The notes beneath the pieces were generated by a model. The model had not been told where the DNA came from. It made no database searches and was given only the letters and a program-made list of their open reading frames with translations. The position numbers and the translations under genes were made by a program. From CAZAPO01 sp044841755 (lineage in GTDB: Bacteria; Bacteroidota; Bacteroidia; Flavobacteriales; Flavobacteriaceae), in NCBI GenBank assembly GCA_044841755.1, contig JAXOFM010000004.1, positions 186,001 through 250,000 of the forward strand: 64,000 nucleotides of DNA, given 5' to 3'. Positions 1-8,236 of this stretch are shown piece by piece. The stretch's first letter is position 1, and the number at the start of each line of letters is the position of its first letter.

Positions 1-849
1 GTCCTCAATAAACTTTACATTTTCTGAGGATGAATTTTCAGTAAACTGTAAAAAGCCCCATTTTTCTGGCTCATGCATATTGATCACTTTTTGGTTGCTC
101 CATACCCAATTATATTCAGGTGAAAATTTATTATTCTCTTTTTTTCTGGAATATTTTCCATTAGTAAGATCATGATCCCATTGTACTCGAGAGAAATTAA
201 TGCGCCATTGTTCTCCTTCTTTTGGAAGTGTCTTTGGGTTATTCTTTAAACTGATTAGGGGTTTTAGCGGAATTGCCATTTCAATTGTCCAATGTGAATC
301 AATGTCTGAGGAATTATTCAATGTACCATGAATTTGAACAGCTGTCTTTAAATTATCTAAATTCCATTCAAAATTTGCTTTACCACCAACACGATATGGC
401 TTGTCTAGATAAAGATCCCAAACAGTATTTAAGGCGTTAATTTCTATTTCTCCATACCCATGAGTTGTTCCTGAAGGATCCAAGAATATCTCAAAATCAT
501 TATTATAGAAAATAACAGTGTCCCGTTGCTTTAAAGTTCCCCAAATGTGCGGTTCTCTCATTTCTGTATAGACATAAAGAAATGTATCGTCCCAAAGCAT
601 TTTTAATTGCGTGTCATATTTTGGGGTTTTCACTCCTTCAATGTCTATAAATTTATCTGTAAAGGTTGCATTGTTCCAACTTTCTTCAGAAGCTTCTCCA
701 TCAATTATTATAGCTTCAGAAGTTTTTGAAACCACATAGTGCTTAGGAATTACTATATCGTTACTAACATCAATAGTAATCACTTCTTCTGTTTTTTTAG
801 AACAGGATATTATGAGTAATCCTAATATGAAAGCTAGAAGGGTACGCAT
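1..849 (-). CDS. CBM9-like family lipoprotein, 3' end outside window
   Basis: An open frame of 283 codons runs from an ATG at 849 to the window edge without a stop, so the C-terminus is missing. The N-terminus is a lipoprotein signal (hydrophobic stretch, then LLIISC with the lipid-bearing Cys near residue 17). After it comes a stretch typical of carbohydrate-binding family 9-like proteins: IDGEASEESWNNA followed by alternating aromatic strands (WDDTFLYVYTEM, DFEIFLDPSG, WTIEMAIP). This suggests an outer-membrane or periplasmic beta-sandwich binding protein. Its ATG directly abuts the trpB stop codon with no spacer, so it is probably co-transcribed and translationally coupled to the trp operon although it has no obvious biosynthetic role. 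It is not trpA. Confidence 0.75.
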   Translation of the reverse strand, partial: MRTLLAFILGLLIISCSKKTEEVITIDVSNDIVIPKHYVVSKTSEAIIIDGEASEESWNNATFTDKFIDIEGVKTPKYDTQLKMLWDDTFLYVYTEMREPHIWGTLKQRDTVIFYNNDFEIFLDPSGTTHGYGEIEINALNTVWDLYLDKPYRVGGKANFEWNLDNLKTAVQIHGTLNNSSDIDSHWTIEMAIPLKPLISLKNNPKTLPKEGEQWRINFSRVQWDHDLTNGKYSRKKENNKFSPEYNWVWSNQKVINMHEPEKWGFLQFTENSSSENVKFIED

Positions 850-2031
850 TTACAGTTGAAAATGTTTAATATAAGTTGCCAGATCTTTATCACCACGCCC
901 TGAAAGACATAATACAACAATTTCGTCTGGTTTAAATTTACGTTTTTCAAAAACTGCTAAGGCATGTGAACTTTCAATGGCTGGAATAATACCTTCTAAT
1001 TTACATAGTTCTAGACCAGCTTTCATGGCGTCATCGTCAGTTATAGAAATAAACTCTGCTCTTCCAGATTTATATAAATGAGCATGCATTGGTCCAACTC
1101 CAGGATAGTCTAAACCAGCCGAAATAGAGTATGGTTCTGTTATTTGTCCGTCATTGGTTTGCATGAGTAGTGTTTTACTACCATGTATAATTCCTTCATG
1201 ACCTAAAACCGAGGTTGCAGCACTTTCTCCAGAATCTACTCCTAATCCAGCTGCCTCAACAGCAATAAGGTTTACATCTTCATTATCTAAGAAATGATAA
1301 TAAGCACCAGCAGCATTACTACCACCACCTACACAAGCTACAACATGATCTGGATTTGACCTTCCTTCATGTTCTTTGAGCTGATCTTGTATTTCTTCTG
1401 AAACCACCGATTGAAATCTTGCTACCATATCTGGATAAGGATGAGGTCCAACTACACTACCAATAATGTAATGTGTGTCTACAGGATTGTTGATCCAGTC
1501 TCTAATTGCTTCATTCGTAGCATCTTTAAGTGTTTTACTTCCTGAAGTAGCTGGAACAACTGTTGCACCTAACATTTTCATACGTGCAACATTTGGAGCT
1601 TGACGAGCAATGTCAATTTCACCCATATACACGATGCACTCCAATCCCATCAAAGCACAAACTGTTGCTGTTGCTACACCATGTTGACCAGCTCCAGTTT
1701 CGGCAATGATACGATGTTTACCTAATCGCTTAGCCATAAGAATTTGACCAATGGTATTATTGATCTTATGTGCTCCAGTATGATTAAGATCCTCTCGTTT
1801 TAAGTAGATCTTGGTATTGTACTTTTCAGAAAGTCTTTTTGCAAAATAGAGTGGAGAAGGTCGACCAACATAGTCTTTTAGTAATTGATTGAACTCTTTT
1901 TGAAAATCTGATTCAGCCATTACTTTCAAGTAGTTTTGCCTTAACTCTTCTACGTTTGGATATAGCATTTCAGGAATGAATGCTCCTCCAAATTCTCCGT
2001 AATACCCTTTTTCGTTTACATTGTAACTCAT
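850..2031 (-). CDS. trpB: Tryptophan synthase beta subunit
   Basis: Catalyses the PLP-dependent joining of indole and L-serine to give L-tryptophan, normally in an alpha2-beta2 complex with TrpA. At 393 residues it has the standard length. The PLP-binding lysine is K89 in HTGAHKINN, and the phosphate-binding glycine loop is GGGSNAAG. The start overlaps the end of trpF by four bases, typical of a tightly coupled operon. trpA, usually next in flavobacterial trp operons, does not follow directly; a lipoprotein gene does. A trpA farther downstream or elsewhere is needed for a functional complex and cannot be seen here. Confidence 0.97.
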   Translation of the reverse strand: MSYNVNEKGYYGEFGGAFIPEMLYPNVEELRQNYLKVMAESDFQKEFNQLLKDYVGRPSPLYFAKRLSEKYNTKIYLKREDLNHTGAHKINNTIGQILMAKRLGKHRIIAETGAGQHGVATATVCALMGLECIVYMGEIDIARQAPNVARMKMLGATVVPATSGSKTLKDATNEAIRDWINNPVDTHYIIGSVVGPHPYPDMVARFQSVVSEEIQDQLKEHEGRSNPDHVVACVGGGSNAAGAYYHFLDNEDVNLIAVEAAGLGVDSGESAATSVLGHEGIIHGSKTLLMQTNDGQITEPYSISAGLDYPGVGPMHAHLYKSGRAEFISITDDDAMKAGLELCKLEGIIPAIESSHALAVFEKRKFKPDEIVVLCLSGRGDKDLATYIKHFQL

Positions 2032-2636
2032 ATTTGGGATTTAAATTTTTTTAATTCTTCTATGTCTTTTAATCCTGGTTCAATCTCGAATTTACTATTT
2101 ACGTCAAGCGCATAGCAGTAAGTTGAAGCTGGACTATTTTTAAATTCTTTAATGTTTTCTAATTGATCTAATCCAATTCCTCCACTAAGAAAGAATGATT
2201 TTGTTGAAGGGTAATCATTTAATACACTCCAATCAAAGGTATACCCATTTCCTCCTGGTAGTTTTCCTTTGGTGTCAAACAGAAAGTAATCGCAAACATC
2301 TTCATAAGGAGCTAGCACTGAAAAATCGAATTCGTTTTTAATGGAAAATACTTTTATAATTTCCACATTTGCCGACTTCAAAAGCTTGCAAACTTCAGGT
2401 GATTCATGACCATGAAGTTGAACTGCATCTAACTGGTGTTTTTCAATTTGACCAGCAATGAACTCAACGGTTTTATCCACGAACACACCAACTTTTTTGA
2501 TGTTTTCCGGAAGTTTAGGAATATCGTTGTCAAAATTCCGAGGAGAATCTTCATGAAATATAAACCCAAGATAGTCTGGTTGCAATGCTGCAACTTCAAG
2601 CGTGTTATGTTTCATTCCGCAAACCTTCAGTTTCAT
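2028..2636 (-). CDS. trpF: Phosphoribosylanthranilate isomerase
   Basis: Third catalytic step of tryptophan synthesis: isomerises N-(5'-phosphoribosyl)anthranilate to the 1-deoxyribulose form. The 202-residue TIM-barrel has the family N-terminus (KVCGMKH, catalytic Cys), the PDYLGFIF strand, VQLHGHE and the C-terminal phosphate-binding FLSGGIG segment. It overlaps trpB at one end and trpC at the other by four bases each, so it is a separate gene rather than the TrpC-TrpF fusion of enterobacteria. Confidence 0.95.
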   Translation of the reverse strand: MKLKVCGMKHNTLEVAALQPDYLGFIFHEDSPRNFDNDIPKLPENIKKVGVFVDKTVEFIAGQIEKHQLDAVQLHGHESPEVCKLLKSANVEIIKVFSIKNEFDFSVLAPYEDVCDYFLFDTKGKLPGGNGYTFDWSVLNDYPSTKSFFLSGGIGLDQLENIKEFKNSPASTYCYALDVNSKFEIEPGLKDIEELKKFKSQI

Positions 2637-3418
2637 GCTTCTAATTGTTTAATAAATTGAGATGCGTTTTCTCCTGGATTATCCGTTTTCATAAAGTTCT
2701 CTCCAATTAGGAATCCTTGATATCCATAAGGATATAACTCTTTTATGGCTTCAACAGAACTAATTCCGCTTTCTGAAACTTTTACAAAATCGTCTGGAAT
2801 CAATTCACTTAATGACTTACTCGTATCTAAAGAAACATCAAAGGTCTTGAGGTTTCTATTATTTACTCCAAGCATATCTAAAGAAGGCATAATCGATTTA
2901 TGTAATTCTTCTTCATTATGAACTTCAAGTAAAACATCGAGTTTTAAACTTTTAGCAAACTCCGAGAATTGCTTTATTTCCTCTCTGGTTAAAATTCCTG
3001 CGATTAGTAAAATGACATCAGCTCCATGAGCCCTAGCTTCCAAAATTTGATATTCATCAATGATGAATTCTTTTCGTAGTAGCGGTAATTTACAACTAGA
3101 CCTTGCTATTAAAAGATCATTGAGTGAACCACCAAAATATTTTCTATCAGTTAGCACAGACATGCCACAAACTCCAGCATCTTCATATCCTACAGCAACA
3201 TCTTGAACATTTAAACTTTGATTAATAACCGACTTAGAAGGCGAACGACGTTTGTGTTCCGCTATAATCCCTGATTTACTTTCTCTTAGTCTGTTTGAAA
3301 GAGAGATAGTAGCTCTTTCAAAAAGAACAAATTGTTCCAATTGTTCAATAGGAATTAATGATTTTTTTAAATCAACTTCCTTTCGTTTGTCAATTACTAT
3401 TTTATCTAGAATATTCAT
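2633..3418 (-). CDS. trpC: Indole-3-glycerol-phosphate synthase
   Basis: Ring-closing decarboxylase that makes indole-3-glycerol phosphate, the substrate of tryptophan synthase. The protein is 261 residues, normal for a stand-alone TrpC. The N-terminal ILDKIVIDKRKEV helix, EHKRRSPSKS (catalytic Lys), LLRKEFIIDEYQI, LGVNNRNL and SESGISS are the conserved family segments. Overlaps of four bases with trpD and trpF indicate translational coupling within the operon. Confidence 0.96.
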   Translation of the reverse strand: MNILDKIVIDKRKEVDLKKSLIPIEQLEQFVLFERATISLSNRLRESKSGIIAEHKRRSPSKSVINQSLNVQDVAVGYEDAGVCGMSVLTDRKYFGGSLNDLLIARSSCKLPLLRKEFIIDEYQILEARAHGADVILLIAGILTREEIKQFSEFAKSLKLDVLLEVHNEEELHKSIMPSLDMLGVNNRNLKTFDVSLDTSKSLSELIPDDFVKVSESGISSVEAIKELYPYGYQGFLIGENFMKTDNPGENASQFIKQLEA

Positions 3419-4407
3419 TTACTTAGTTCAATTAGCTTATCCAATTTAGCCTTTGCCTTTCCGCTTAATAAGGAGTCTTTTGCTAGTTCAAAACCTTCTG
3501 TATGTGAAATTTGTTTTGATGTAGCAATCGCTAATCCAGCATTTGCACAAACAACATTGTTTTGTGGTTCTGTTCCTTTTCCACTAATCACATCTACAAA
3601 TATTTTTGCGGCGTCCTCAACAGTACTTCCTCCATAAATTTCCGGTTGCTGAATTTGAGGAACTCCTAAATCATTAGGAGCAAACATTGTTTCTGAATTA
3701 TTGGAAATTACCTTAGTTTTTCCTGTTAGTGATATTTCGTCATAACCATCAAGCGCATGAATAATACTGTAATTTTTATCGGTCTGTTGATACAAATATC
3801 CATAAAGTCGCTGTAGTTCTAAGTTAAAAACACCAACCATTTGGTTTTTTGGAAAGGACGGATTCACCATTGGCCCCAACATATTGAAAAAGGTCTTTAC
3901 CCCTAATTCTCGTCTAATTGGAGCAACATTCTTCATTGCCGGATGGAATAGTGGTGCATGTAAAACGCAAATTCCTGCTTGATCAATGGTTCTCTTTAGG
4001 AAATCTACATCATCGGAGAATTTGATGCCTAAAAACTCCATTAAGTTTGATGAACCACAAGCAGAAGAAACACCATAGTTTCCATGTTTTGCCACGTTAA
4101 TACCAGCTCCAGCTGTTACAAATGAAGATAAGGTTGATATGTTGAAAGTATCTTTTCCATCTCCACCGGTTCCACAAAGGTCAATAGCATTGAATTCTTC
4201 AAGATCTACCGGAATACATAATTCTAACAGTGCTTGTCTAAACCCTTGAAGTTCTTCAAGAGTAATGCTACGCATCATATATACAGTCAAGAATGAAGCA
4301 ATTTGACTTGGGTTATACATTCCGTCAGAAATATTAACTAATACCTGTTTTGCTTCTTCGCTGGAGATGCTTTCGTGATTTATAAGTCTGTTTAATAACT
4401 GTTTCAT
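3415..4407 (-). CDS. trpD: Anthranilate phosphoribosyltransferase
   Basis: Transfers the phosphoribosyl group of PRPP to anthranilate. The 330-residue protein shows the GTGGDGKDTFNIST phosphate/PRPP loop, KHGNYGVSSACGSSN, and the FHPAMKNVAPIRRELG block of the family. It is not fused to the glutamine amidotransferase, which is encoded separately just upstream (trpG ends 4 bp before this start). It overlaps trpC by four bases. Confidence 0.96.
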   Translation of the reverse strand: MKQLLNRLINHESISSEEAKQVLVNISDGMYNPSQIASFLTVYMMRSITLEELQGFRQALLELCIPVDLEEFNAIDLCGTGGDGKDTFNISTLSSFVTAGAGINVAKHGNYGVSSACGSSNLMEFLGIKFSDDVDFLKRTIDQAGICVLHAPLFHPAMKNVAPIRRELGVKTFFNMLGPMVNPSFPKNQMVGVFNLELQRLYGYLYQQTDKNYSIIHALDGYDEISLTGKTKVISNNSETMFAPNDLGVPQIQQPEIYGGSTVEDAAKIFVDVISGKGTEPQNNVVCANAGLAIATSKQISHTEGFELAKDSLLSGKAKAKLDKLIELSK

Positions 4408-4411
4408 AATC

Positions 4412-4978
4412 TTAAGCGTTTACCCAGTTTTTAAGCATTTTTTTACCATCTGGAGTCAGTACAGATTCCGGATGATATTGCACTCCTTTTACATCATATT
4501 CTTTGTGTCTAAGCGACATGATCTGTCCATTTTCATCAAAAGAAGTGGCTTCCAAACAATCTGGAAGATTCGTATTAACAACCCAGGAGTGATAACGTCC
4601 AACTTCAATGGTTTTATCCAATCCCTTGAACATAATTTCATTATCTACAGTGATTGTCACATTGGTTGCAACGCCATGATAAACTTCATCTAGATTAACT
4701 AAAGTTCCTCCAAACACTTCACCAATAGCCTGTTGACCAAGACAAACTCCTAAAATGCTCTTCTTGGAAGCATATTTTTCGATAATTGCTTTTAATAATC
4801 CTGCTTCATCTGGAATTCCAGGACCTGGAGATAATACAATCTTCTCATAAGGTTCAACATCTTCCAAATCCAATTTATCGTTTCTAACCACAGTAACCTC
4901 ACAATCTAAATCTTCCAAGTAATGAACCAGATTGTATGTGAAACTGTCGTAATTATCTATAACTAATACTTTTTTCAT
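4412..4978 (-). CDS. trpG: Anthranilate synthase component II (glutamine amidotransferase)
   Basis: Class I glutamine amidotransferase that hydrolyses glutamine and passes ammonia to TrpE. The 188-residue protein has the oxyanion segment SPGPGIPDEAG, the nucleophile elbow GVCLGQQAIGE with the catalytic Cys, and the His/Glu pair in VQYHPESVLTPDG. It overlaps trpE by four bases. In organisms with one amidotransferase this subunit may also serve p-aminobenzoate synthesis, but its place between trpE and trpD makes the trp role primary. Confidence 0.95.
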   Translation of the reverse strand: MKKVLVIDNYDSFTYNLVHYLEDLDCEVTVVRNDKLDLEDVEPYEKIVLSPGPGIPDEAGLLKAIIEKYASKKSILGVCLGQQAIGEVFGGTLVNLDEVYHGVATNVTITVDNEIMFKGLDKTIEVGRYHSWVVNTNLPDCLEATSFDENGQIMSLRHKEYDVKGVQYHPESVLTPDGKKMLKNWVNA

Positions 4979-6375
4979 AACTCGATTCTTTCTGCAATTT
5001 TAATAGCTTGTTTTAAAGCGCCTAGTTTATTGTAAACCTCCTGCAATTCATGATCTGGATTTGATTTTGAAACTAAACCTGCCCCAGCTTGCCAATGTAA
5101 CTGATGGTTTTTACTTAAGAAGGTCCTGATCATAATGGCGTGGTTGTAGTTGCCTTTAAAATCCATAAAACCAATAGCACCACCATAATAGCCACGACTT
5201 GTTTTTTCATAGCGCTCAATAAGTTGCATAGCCATATGCTTTGGAGCTCCGCTTAAAGTTCCTGCGGGAAAAGTGTCTGCCACTACTTGCATAGTAGTAG
5301 TGCTATCGTGTTTTTGACCTGTAACCTTACTCACTAAATGAATTACATGAGAAAAGAATTGTACTTCTCTATATTTTTCAACGGTAACATCGTGTCCATG
5401 TCTGCTCAAGTCGTTTCTTGCTAAATCAACTAACATTACATGTTCGCTATTCTCTTTGTCATCTTCAACTAAGCGTTGAGCAGCTTTGGTATCTTTTAGA
5501 TCGTCACCTGTACGTTTAAAGGTTCCTGCAATTGGATGTATCTCAGCTTTTCCATCGCTAACTATTAATTGTGCTTCCGGAGAACTTCCGAAGATCTTGA
5601 AATTTCCATAATCAAAATAGAATAGGTATGGAGAAGGGTTGATGCTTCTTAAGGCACGATACACATTAAACTCATCTCCTTTAAAACCTTGTTGAAATTT
5701 ACGTGACAATACTAACTGGAAAACGTCACCTCTTCCACAATGTTTTTTAGCTAATTCAACATGCTCTTTATATTCATCATCAGTTAGATTTGAACTTATA
5801 TCTCCTTCAGCATTAAAATTGTATGACGCGAAGTTCTTTGCTTTTATGAGGTGATGAATATCATCAATATTATTTTCGGTATTAAAGCAATGTGCAAAGA
5901 TGTAAGCTTCATTCTTAAAATGATTGATAGCAATAATGTTTTGATATACTGCATAATAAAGATCAGGAATATCTAAACTGTCTTCCTTTTTGCTAATCCC
6001 AATATCTTCAAAATATCTTACTGCATCATAAGCAGTATAACCAAAGATTCCATTATTAATGAACTTGAAATCTTCTTCTTCATTCGTCGAAAAACGTTGT
6101 GTAAAATTGTGAATTTCTGAGGTTACATCAGTATCCTTAGTATTAATTGCAGTTTGAGAACCATCAGGGAATTTTTGAGTGATTACTTCATTTTCAACCT
6201 TAATAGATGCAATTGGATTGCAGCAGATATAAGAGAAACTATTATCACTTGTATGGTAGTCACTACTTTCCAACAAAATACTGTTTGGAAACTTGTCACG
6301 AATCTTCAAATAAATGCTTACAGGGGTTATAGTGTCTGCAAGAATCTTTTTGTAATGTGTTGTTAATTGATACAT
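4975..6375 (-). CDS. trpE: Anthranilate synthase component I
   Basis: Converts chorismate plus ammonia to anthranilate, the first committed step of tryptophan synthesis. The 466-residue protein carries the LLES motif at residues 34-37, the element that binds feedback-inhibiting tryptophan in this family, and the chorismate-binding core (GSSPEAQL, HPIAGTFKRT, DLARNDL, FPAGTLSGAPK, GYYGGAIGF, WQAGAGLV). It is the first structural gene of the operon. About 130 bp upstream of it holds a leader peptide and hairpin (see trpL), so expression is very likely controlled by transcription attenuation. Confidence 0.97.
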   Translation of the reverse strand: MYQLTTHYKKILADTITPVSIYLKIRDKFPNSILLESSDYHTSDNSFSYICCNPIASIKVENEVITQKFPDGSQTAINTKDTDVTSEIHNFTQRFSTNEEEDFKFINNGIFGYTAYDAVRYFEDIGISKKEDSLDIPDLYYAVYQNIIAINHFKNEAYIFAHCFNTENNIDDIHHLIKAKNFASYNFNAEGDISSNLTDDEYKEHVELAKKHCGRGDVFQLVLSRKFQQGFKGDEFNVYRALRSINPSPYLFYFDYGNFKIFGSSPEAQLIVSDGKAEIHPIAGTFKRTGDDLKDTKAAQRLVEDDKENSEHVMLVDLARNDLSRHGHDVTVEKYREVQFFSHVIHLVSKVTGQKHDSTTTMQVVADTFPAGTLSGAPKHMAMQLIERYEKTSRGYYGGAIGFMDFKGNYNHAIMIRTFLSKNHQLHWQAGAGLVSKSNPDHELQEVYNKLGALKQAIKIAERIEL

Positions 6376-6387
6376 GTTTAGTATAAA

Positions 6388-6419
6388 TTAAAAAAGGCTT
6401 GTCGTGAATGACAAGCCTT
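6388..6419 (-). terminator. trp attenuator hairpin
   Basis: A perfect 10-bp inverted repeat (6394-6403 with 6410-6419, six-base loop) is followed on the minus strand by six T residues, just upstream of trpE. This is an intrinsic terminator located in the 5' leader, 47 to 66 bases after the Trp codons, as expected for an attenuator. Confidence 0.9.
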
Positions 6420-6456
6420 ATATTTTGAATAAATAATATAATAGTCTAATTCACGA
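6402..6456 (-). promoter_or_regulatory. Possible antiterminator pairing in the trp leader
   Basis: Bases 6449-6456 (just after the leader-peptide stop) are perfectly complementary over 8 bp to 6402-6409, which form the loop and first two bases of the downstream arm of the terminator hairpin. A ribosome stalled on the Trp codons would leave 6449-6456 free to pair; a ribosome that reaches the stop at 6460 would cover it. The pairing is seen directly; its regulatory role is inferred. Confidence 0.55.
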
Positions 6457-6459
6457 ATA

Positions 6460-6507
6460 TTAGTTTCGAGAATTCCACCACCATGTATTATTTAAAAAAG
6501 AGTTCAT
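6460..6507 (-). CDS. trpL: trp operon leader peptide
   Basis: A 15-codon ORF reads MNSFLNNTWWWNSRN and stops; it has three consecutive TGG codons at 6475-6483. It lies about 15 bases downstream of a consensus flavobacterial promoter and upstream of a strong terminator hairpin that precedes trpE. Tandem Trp codons in a leader ORF are the classical sensor of charged tRNA-Trp in attenuation control. The peptide is too short to be found by ordinary gene callers. Its composition and position, not homology, support the call. Confidence 0.88.
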   Translation of the reverse strand: MNSFLNNTWWWNSRN

Positions 6508-6521
6508 TTGTTTTGTTTGTT

Positions 6522-6552
6522 CAAATATAGAAATGAAAATTTTGTTTGCAAA
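6522..6552 (-). promoter_or_regulatory. trp operon promoter
   Basis: Reading the minus strand, TTTG (6552-6549), a 19-base spacer, then TATATTTG (6529-6522) match the Bacteroidota primary-sigma promoter (TTTG and TAnnTTTG). The start of transcription would fall about 10 bases before the trpL ATG, so the leader peptide has a very short 5' untranslated region. Confidence 0.75.
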
Positions 6553-6660
6553 TAAATTATCAAAAAATTGGATGAAAATAGAATTTTTTCCCGTTAACGC
6601 TTTTCGATAATTTTATGTTAAAGTTGCACAAGACGTTAAAAGGATGATTAAATTTATACT

Positions 6661-7194
6661 ATGAGATATTTTTTATTAGCCTTTTTAGTATGCTTTGTGT
6701 CTTGTAAGCAGACTGAAGAAACTAAGGTTGCTTCAAATAGTACAGAACAAACTACTTCTACTTCAACGGATGATATTGAATTGGAAATCCATGATTATAA
6801 TGGTCTTGAAAAGTACCTTCATTTTGAAGATGACAAAACCTATGTGGTAAATTTTTGGGCTACATGGTGTGCTCCTTGCGTAAAAGAGCTTCCACATTTT
6901 GAAGAGTTATATAAGAACTATAAGGACAAAGATGTTGAAGTAATGTTAGTGAGTTTAGACTTTCCTCATCAATACGATAAAAAATTAAAACCTTTTATAA
7001 AAAAACACGATCTCAAGTCGAAAATATTAGTACTTGATGATACCGATATGAATACTTGGATTCCTAAAATAAATGAAAACTGGGATGGAGCCATTCCCGT
7101 AACTATAATCTATAACAAGGACAATCGTACTTTTTATGATCAAACCTTTACATATGAGGAATTAGAAACAGAACTAAAACAATTTTTAAACTGA
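6661..7194 (+). CDS. TlpA-like thioredoxin-fold lipoprotein
   Basis: A lipoprotein signal (FVSC, lipid-bearing Cys15) and a Ser/Thr-rich linker precede a thioredoxin fold with the active site WCAPC (C70, C73) inside VVNFWATWCAPCVKELP, the hallmark of TlpA/ResA-type extracytoplasmic thiol-disulfide oxidoreductases. It probably reduces disulfides of periplasmic proteins, such as apocytochromes or copper-site proteins; the exact substrate cannot be told. A second thioredoxin-fold gene follows after 5 bp, and two rhodanese genes follow on the same strand. Confidence 0.88.
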   Translation: MRYFLLAFLVCFVSCKQTEETKVASNSTEQTTSTSTDDIELEIHDYNGLEKYLHFEDDKTYVVNFWATWCAPCVKELPHFEELYKNYKDKDVEVMLVSLDFPHQYDKKLKPFIKKHDLKSKILVLDDTDMNTWIPKINENWDGAIPVTIIYNKDNRTFYDQTFTYEELETELKQFLN

Positions 7195-7199
7195 ACGTC

Positions 7200-7832
7200 A
7201 TGAAATTTTTAAAAACTATTTCGATATTAACATTAGTATTCTTAGTGAGTGCTTTTACGGTTAATACAGTAACCGTTGGAGGCGATGGTTATGAAGTAGG
7301 AGATATTGCTACTGATTTTAAATTAAAGAACATCGATGGGAAAATGGTCTCGTTAGCCGACTATAAAGATGCTAAGGGATACATTGTAATTTTTACATGT
7401 AATACTTGTCCTTATGCTGTTATGTATGAAGACAGAATTATAGACTTAGATAAAAAGTATGCATCTAAAGGTTATCCTGTAATTGCTATTATGCCAAATG
7501 ATCCAGATATAAAACCTGGAGATAATATGGAAGCGATGAAAGCTCGTGCTGCTTCTAAAGGATTTACGTTTCCTTATTTAATTGATGAAGGACAAGAAAT
7601 TTACCCTCAATATGGAGCAACTAAAACTCCTCACGTTTATCTTCTTGAAAAAACCAATGCTGGAAATGAAGTGAAGTATATTGGAGCCATTGATGATAAT
7701 TATAAAGATGCTGCTGCTGTAAATACAAAGTATGTTGAAGATGCTGTTGATGCATTATTAGCAGGAAACGAAGTTACAGAAACCAAAACTAGAGCTATTG
7801 GTTGTTCAATCAAGGCAAAGAAAAGTAACTAG
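7200..7832 (+). CDS. Exported thioredoxin-family (PRX-like) protein
   Basis: The 210-residue protein has an N-terminal hydrophobic signal (residues 5-20), then an AhpC/TSA-like thioredoxin fold with FTCNTCPYA (C67, C70). This CxxCP arrangement is characteristic of the PRX-like1 subgroup rather than of classical two-Cys peroxiredoxins. A cis-Pro region appears as TKTPHVYLL. It probably works as a periplasmic thiol oxidoreductase or peroxidase together with the adjacent TlpA-like lipoprotein, with which it forms a two-gene operon. Confidence 0.85.
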   Translation: MKFLKTISILTLVFLVSAFTVNTVTVGGDGYEVGDIATDFKLKNIDGKMVSLADYKDAKGYIVIFTCNTCPYAVMYEDRIIDLDKKYASKGYPVIAIMPNDPDIKPGDNMEAMKARAASKGFTFPYLIDEGQEIYPQYGATKTPHVYLLEKTNAGNEVKYIGAIDDNYKDAAAVNTKYVEDAVDALLAGNEVTETKTRAIGCSIKAKKSN

Positions 7833-7836
7833 AATC

Positions 7837-7864
7837 TGTAACACATTATATTTTTGATCGTCTA
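7837..7864 (+). promoter_or_regulatory. Putative ECF-sigma promoter
   Basis: TGTAAC (7837-7842), a 17-base spacer and GTCTA (7860-7864) fit the general form of group IV (ECF) sigma promoters (AAC-containing -35, CGTC-like -10). A similar pair with an 18-base spacer occurs at 50325-50353. It lies upstream of the rhodanese pair. Seen in sequence; function inferred. Confidence 0.5.
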
Positions 7865-7887
7865 TATAGTAAATCCTAAAGAAATGT

Positions 7888-7895
7888 TAAATTTG
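7888..7895 (+). promoter_or_regulatory. Housekeeping -7 element upstream of the rhodanese pair
   Basis: TAAATTTG is an exact match to TAnnTTTG, 15 bases before the start codon at 7911. No TTG element is found at the usual distance, so this could be a second, activator-dependent promoter in tandem with the ECF-like one. Confidence 0.4.
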
Positions 7896-7910
7896 CGCGA
7901 AAAATAATTT

Positions 7911-8225
7911 ATGGCAAATTTATCACAAGAAGATTGGAAAACACAGCTAGATACAGATACTAACGCTGTTGTTTTAGACGTTAGAACAGATGCAGAGGTA
8001 GCCGAAGGAATAATTCCAAATGCAATTCAGATTAATATTTATGAAGGGCAAGGTTTTATTTATAAGCTTGAAGAACTTGATAAGAACAAGAACTATTATG
8101 TGTATTGCAGGTCAGGAAATAGAAGCGGTCAAGCATGTGCTATCATGAATCAATTAGGATTTGAAAATGCATATAACCTTGTTGGAGGTATCCTTGAATG
8201 GAAAGGAGAACTCGTAAACAACTAA
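7911..8225 (+). CDS. Rhodanese-like domain protein, cytoplasmic
   Basis: A single-domain rhodanese of 104 residues without signal peptide. The active-site loop is CRSGNRSG with the persulfide-forming Cys66; VVLDVRTDAEVAEGIIPNA is the conserved N-terminal half. Such proteins shuttle sulfane sulfur; the acceptor is unknown. It is followed after 11 bp by a lipoprotein rhodanese of similar sequence, so the pair may handle sulfur on both sides of the inner membrane, which is inference. Confidence 0.9.
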   Translation: MANLSQEDWKTQLDTDTNAVVLDVRTDAEVAEGIIPNAIQINIYEGQGFIYKLEELDKNKNYYVYCRSGNRSGQACAIMNQLGFENAYNLVGGILEWKGELVNN

Positions 8226-8236
8226 AAATATAATTT

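Noticed and set aside
1..849. Possible trpA downstream of trpB
   Set aside because: The frame encodes a lipoprotein with CBM9-like features and has no TIM-barrel or TrpA motifs.
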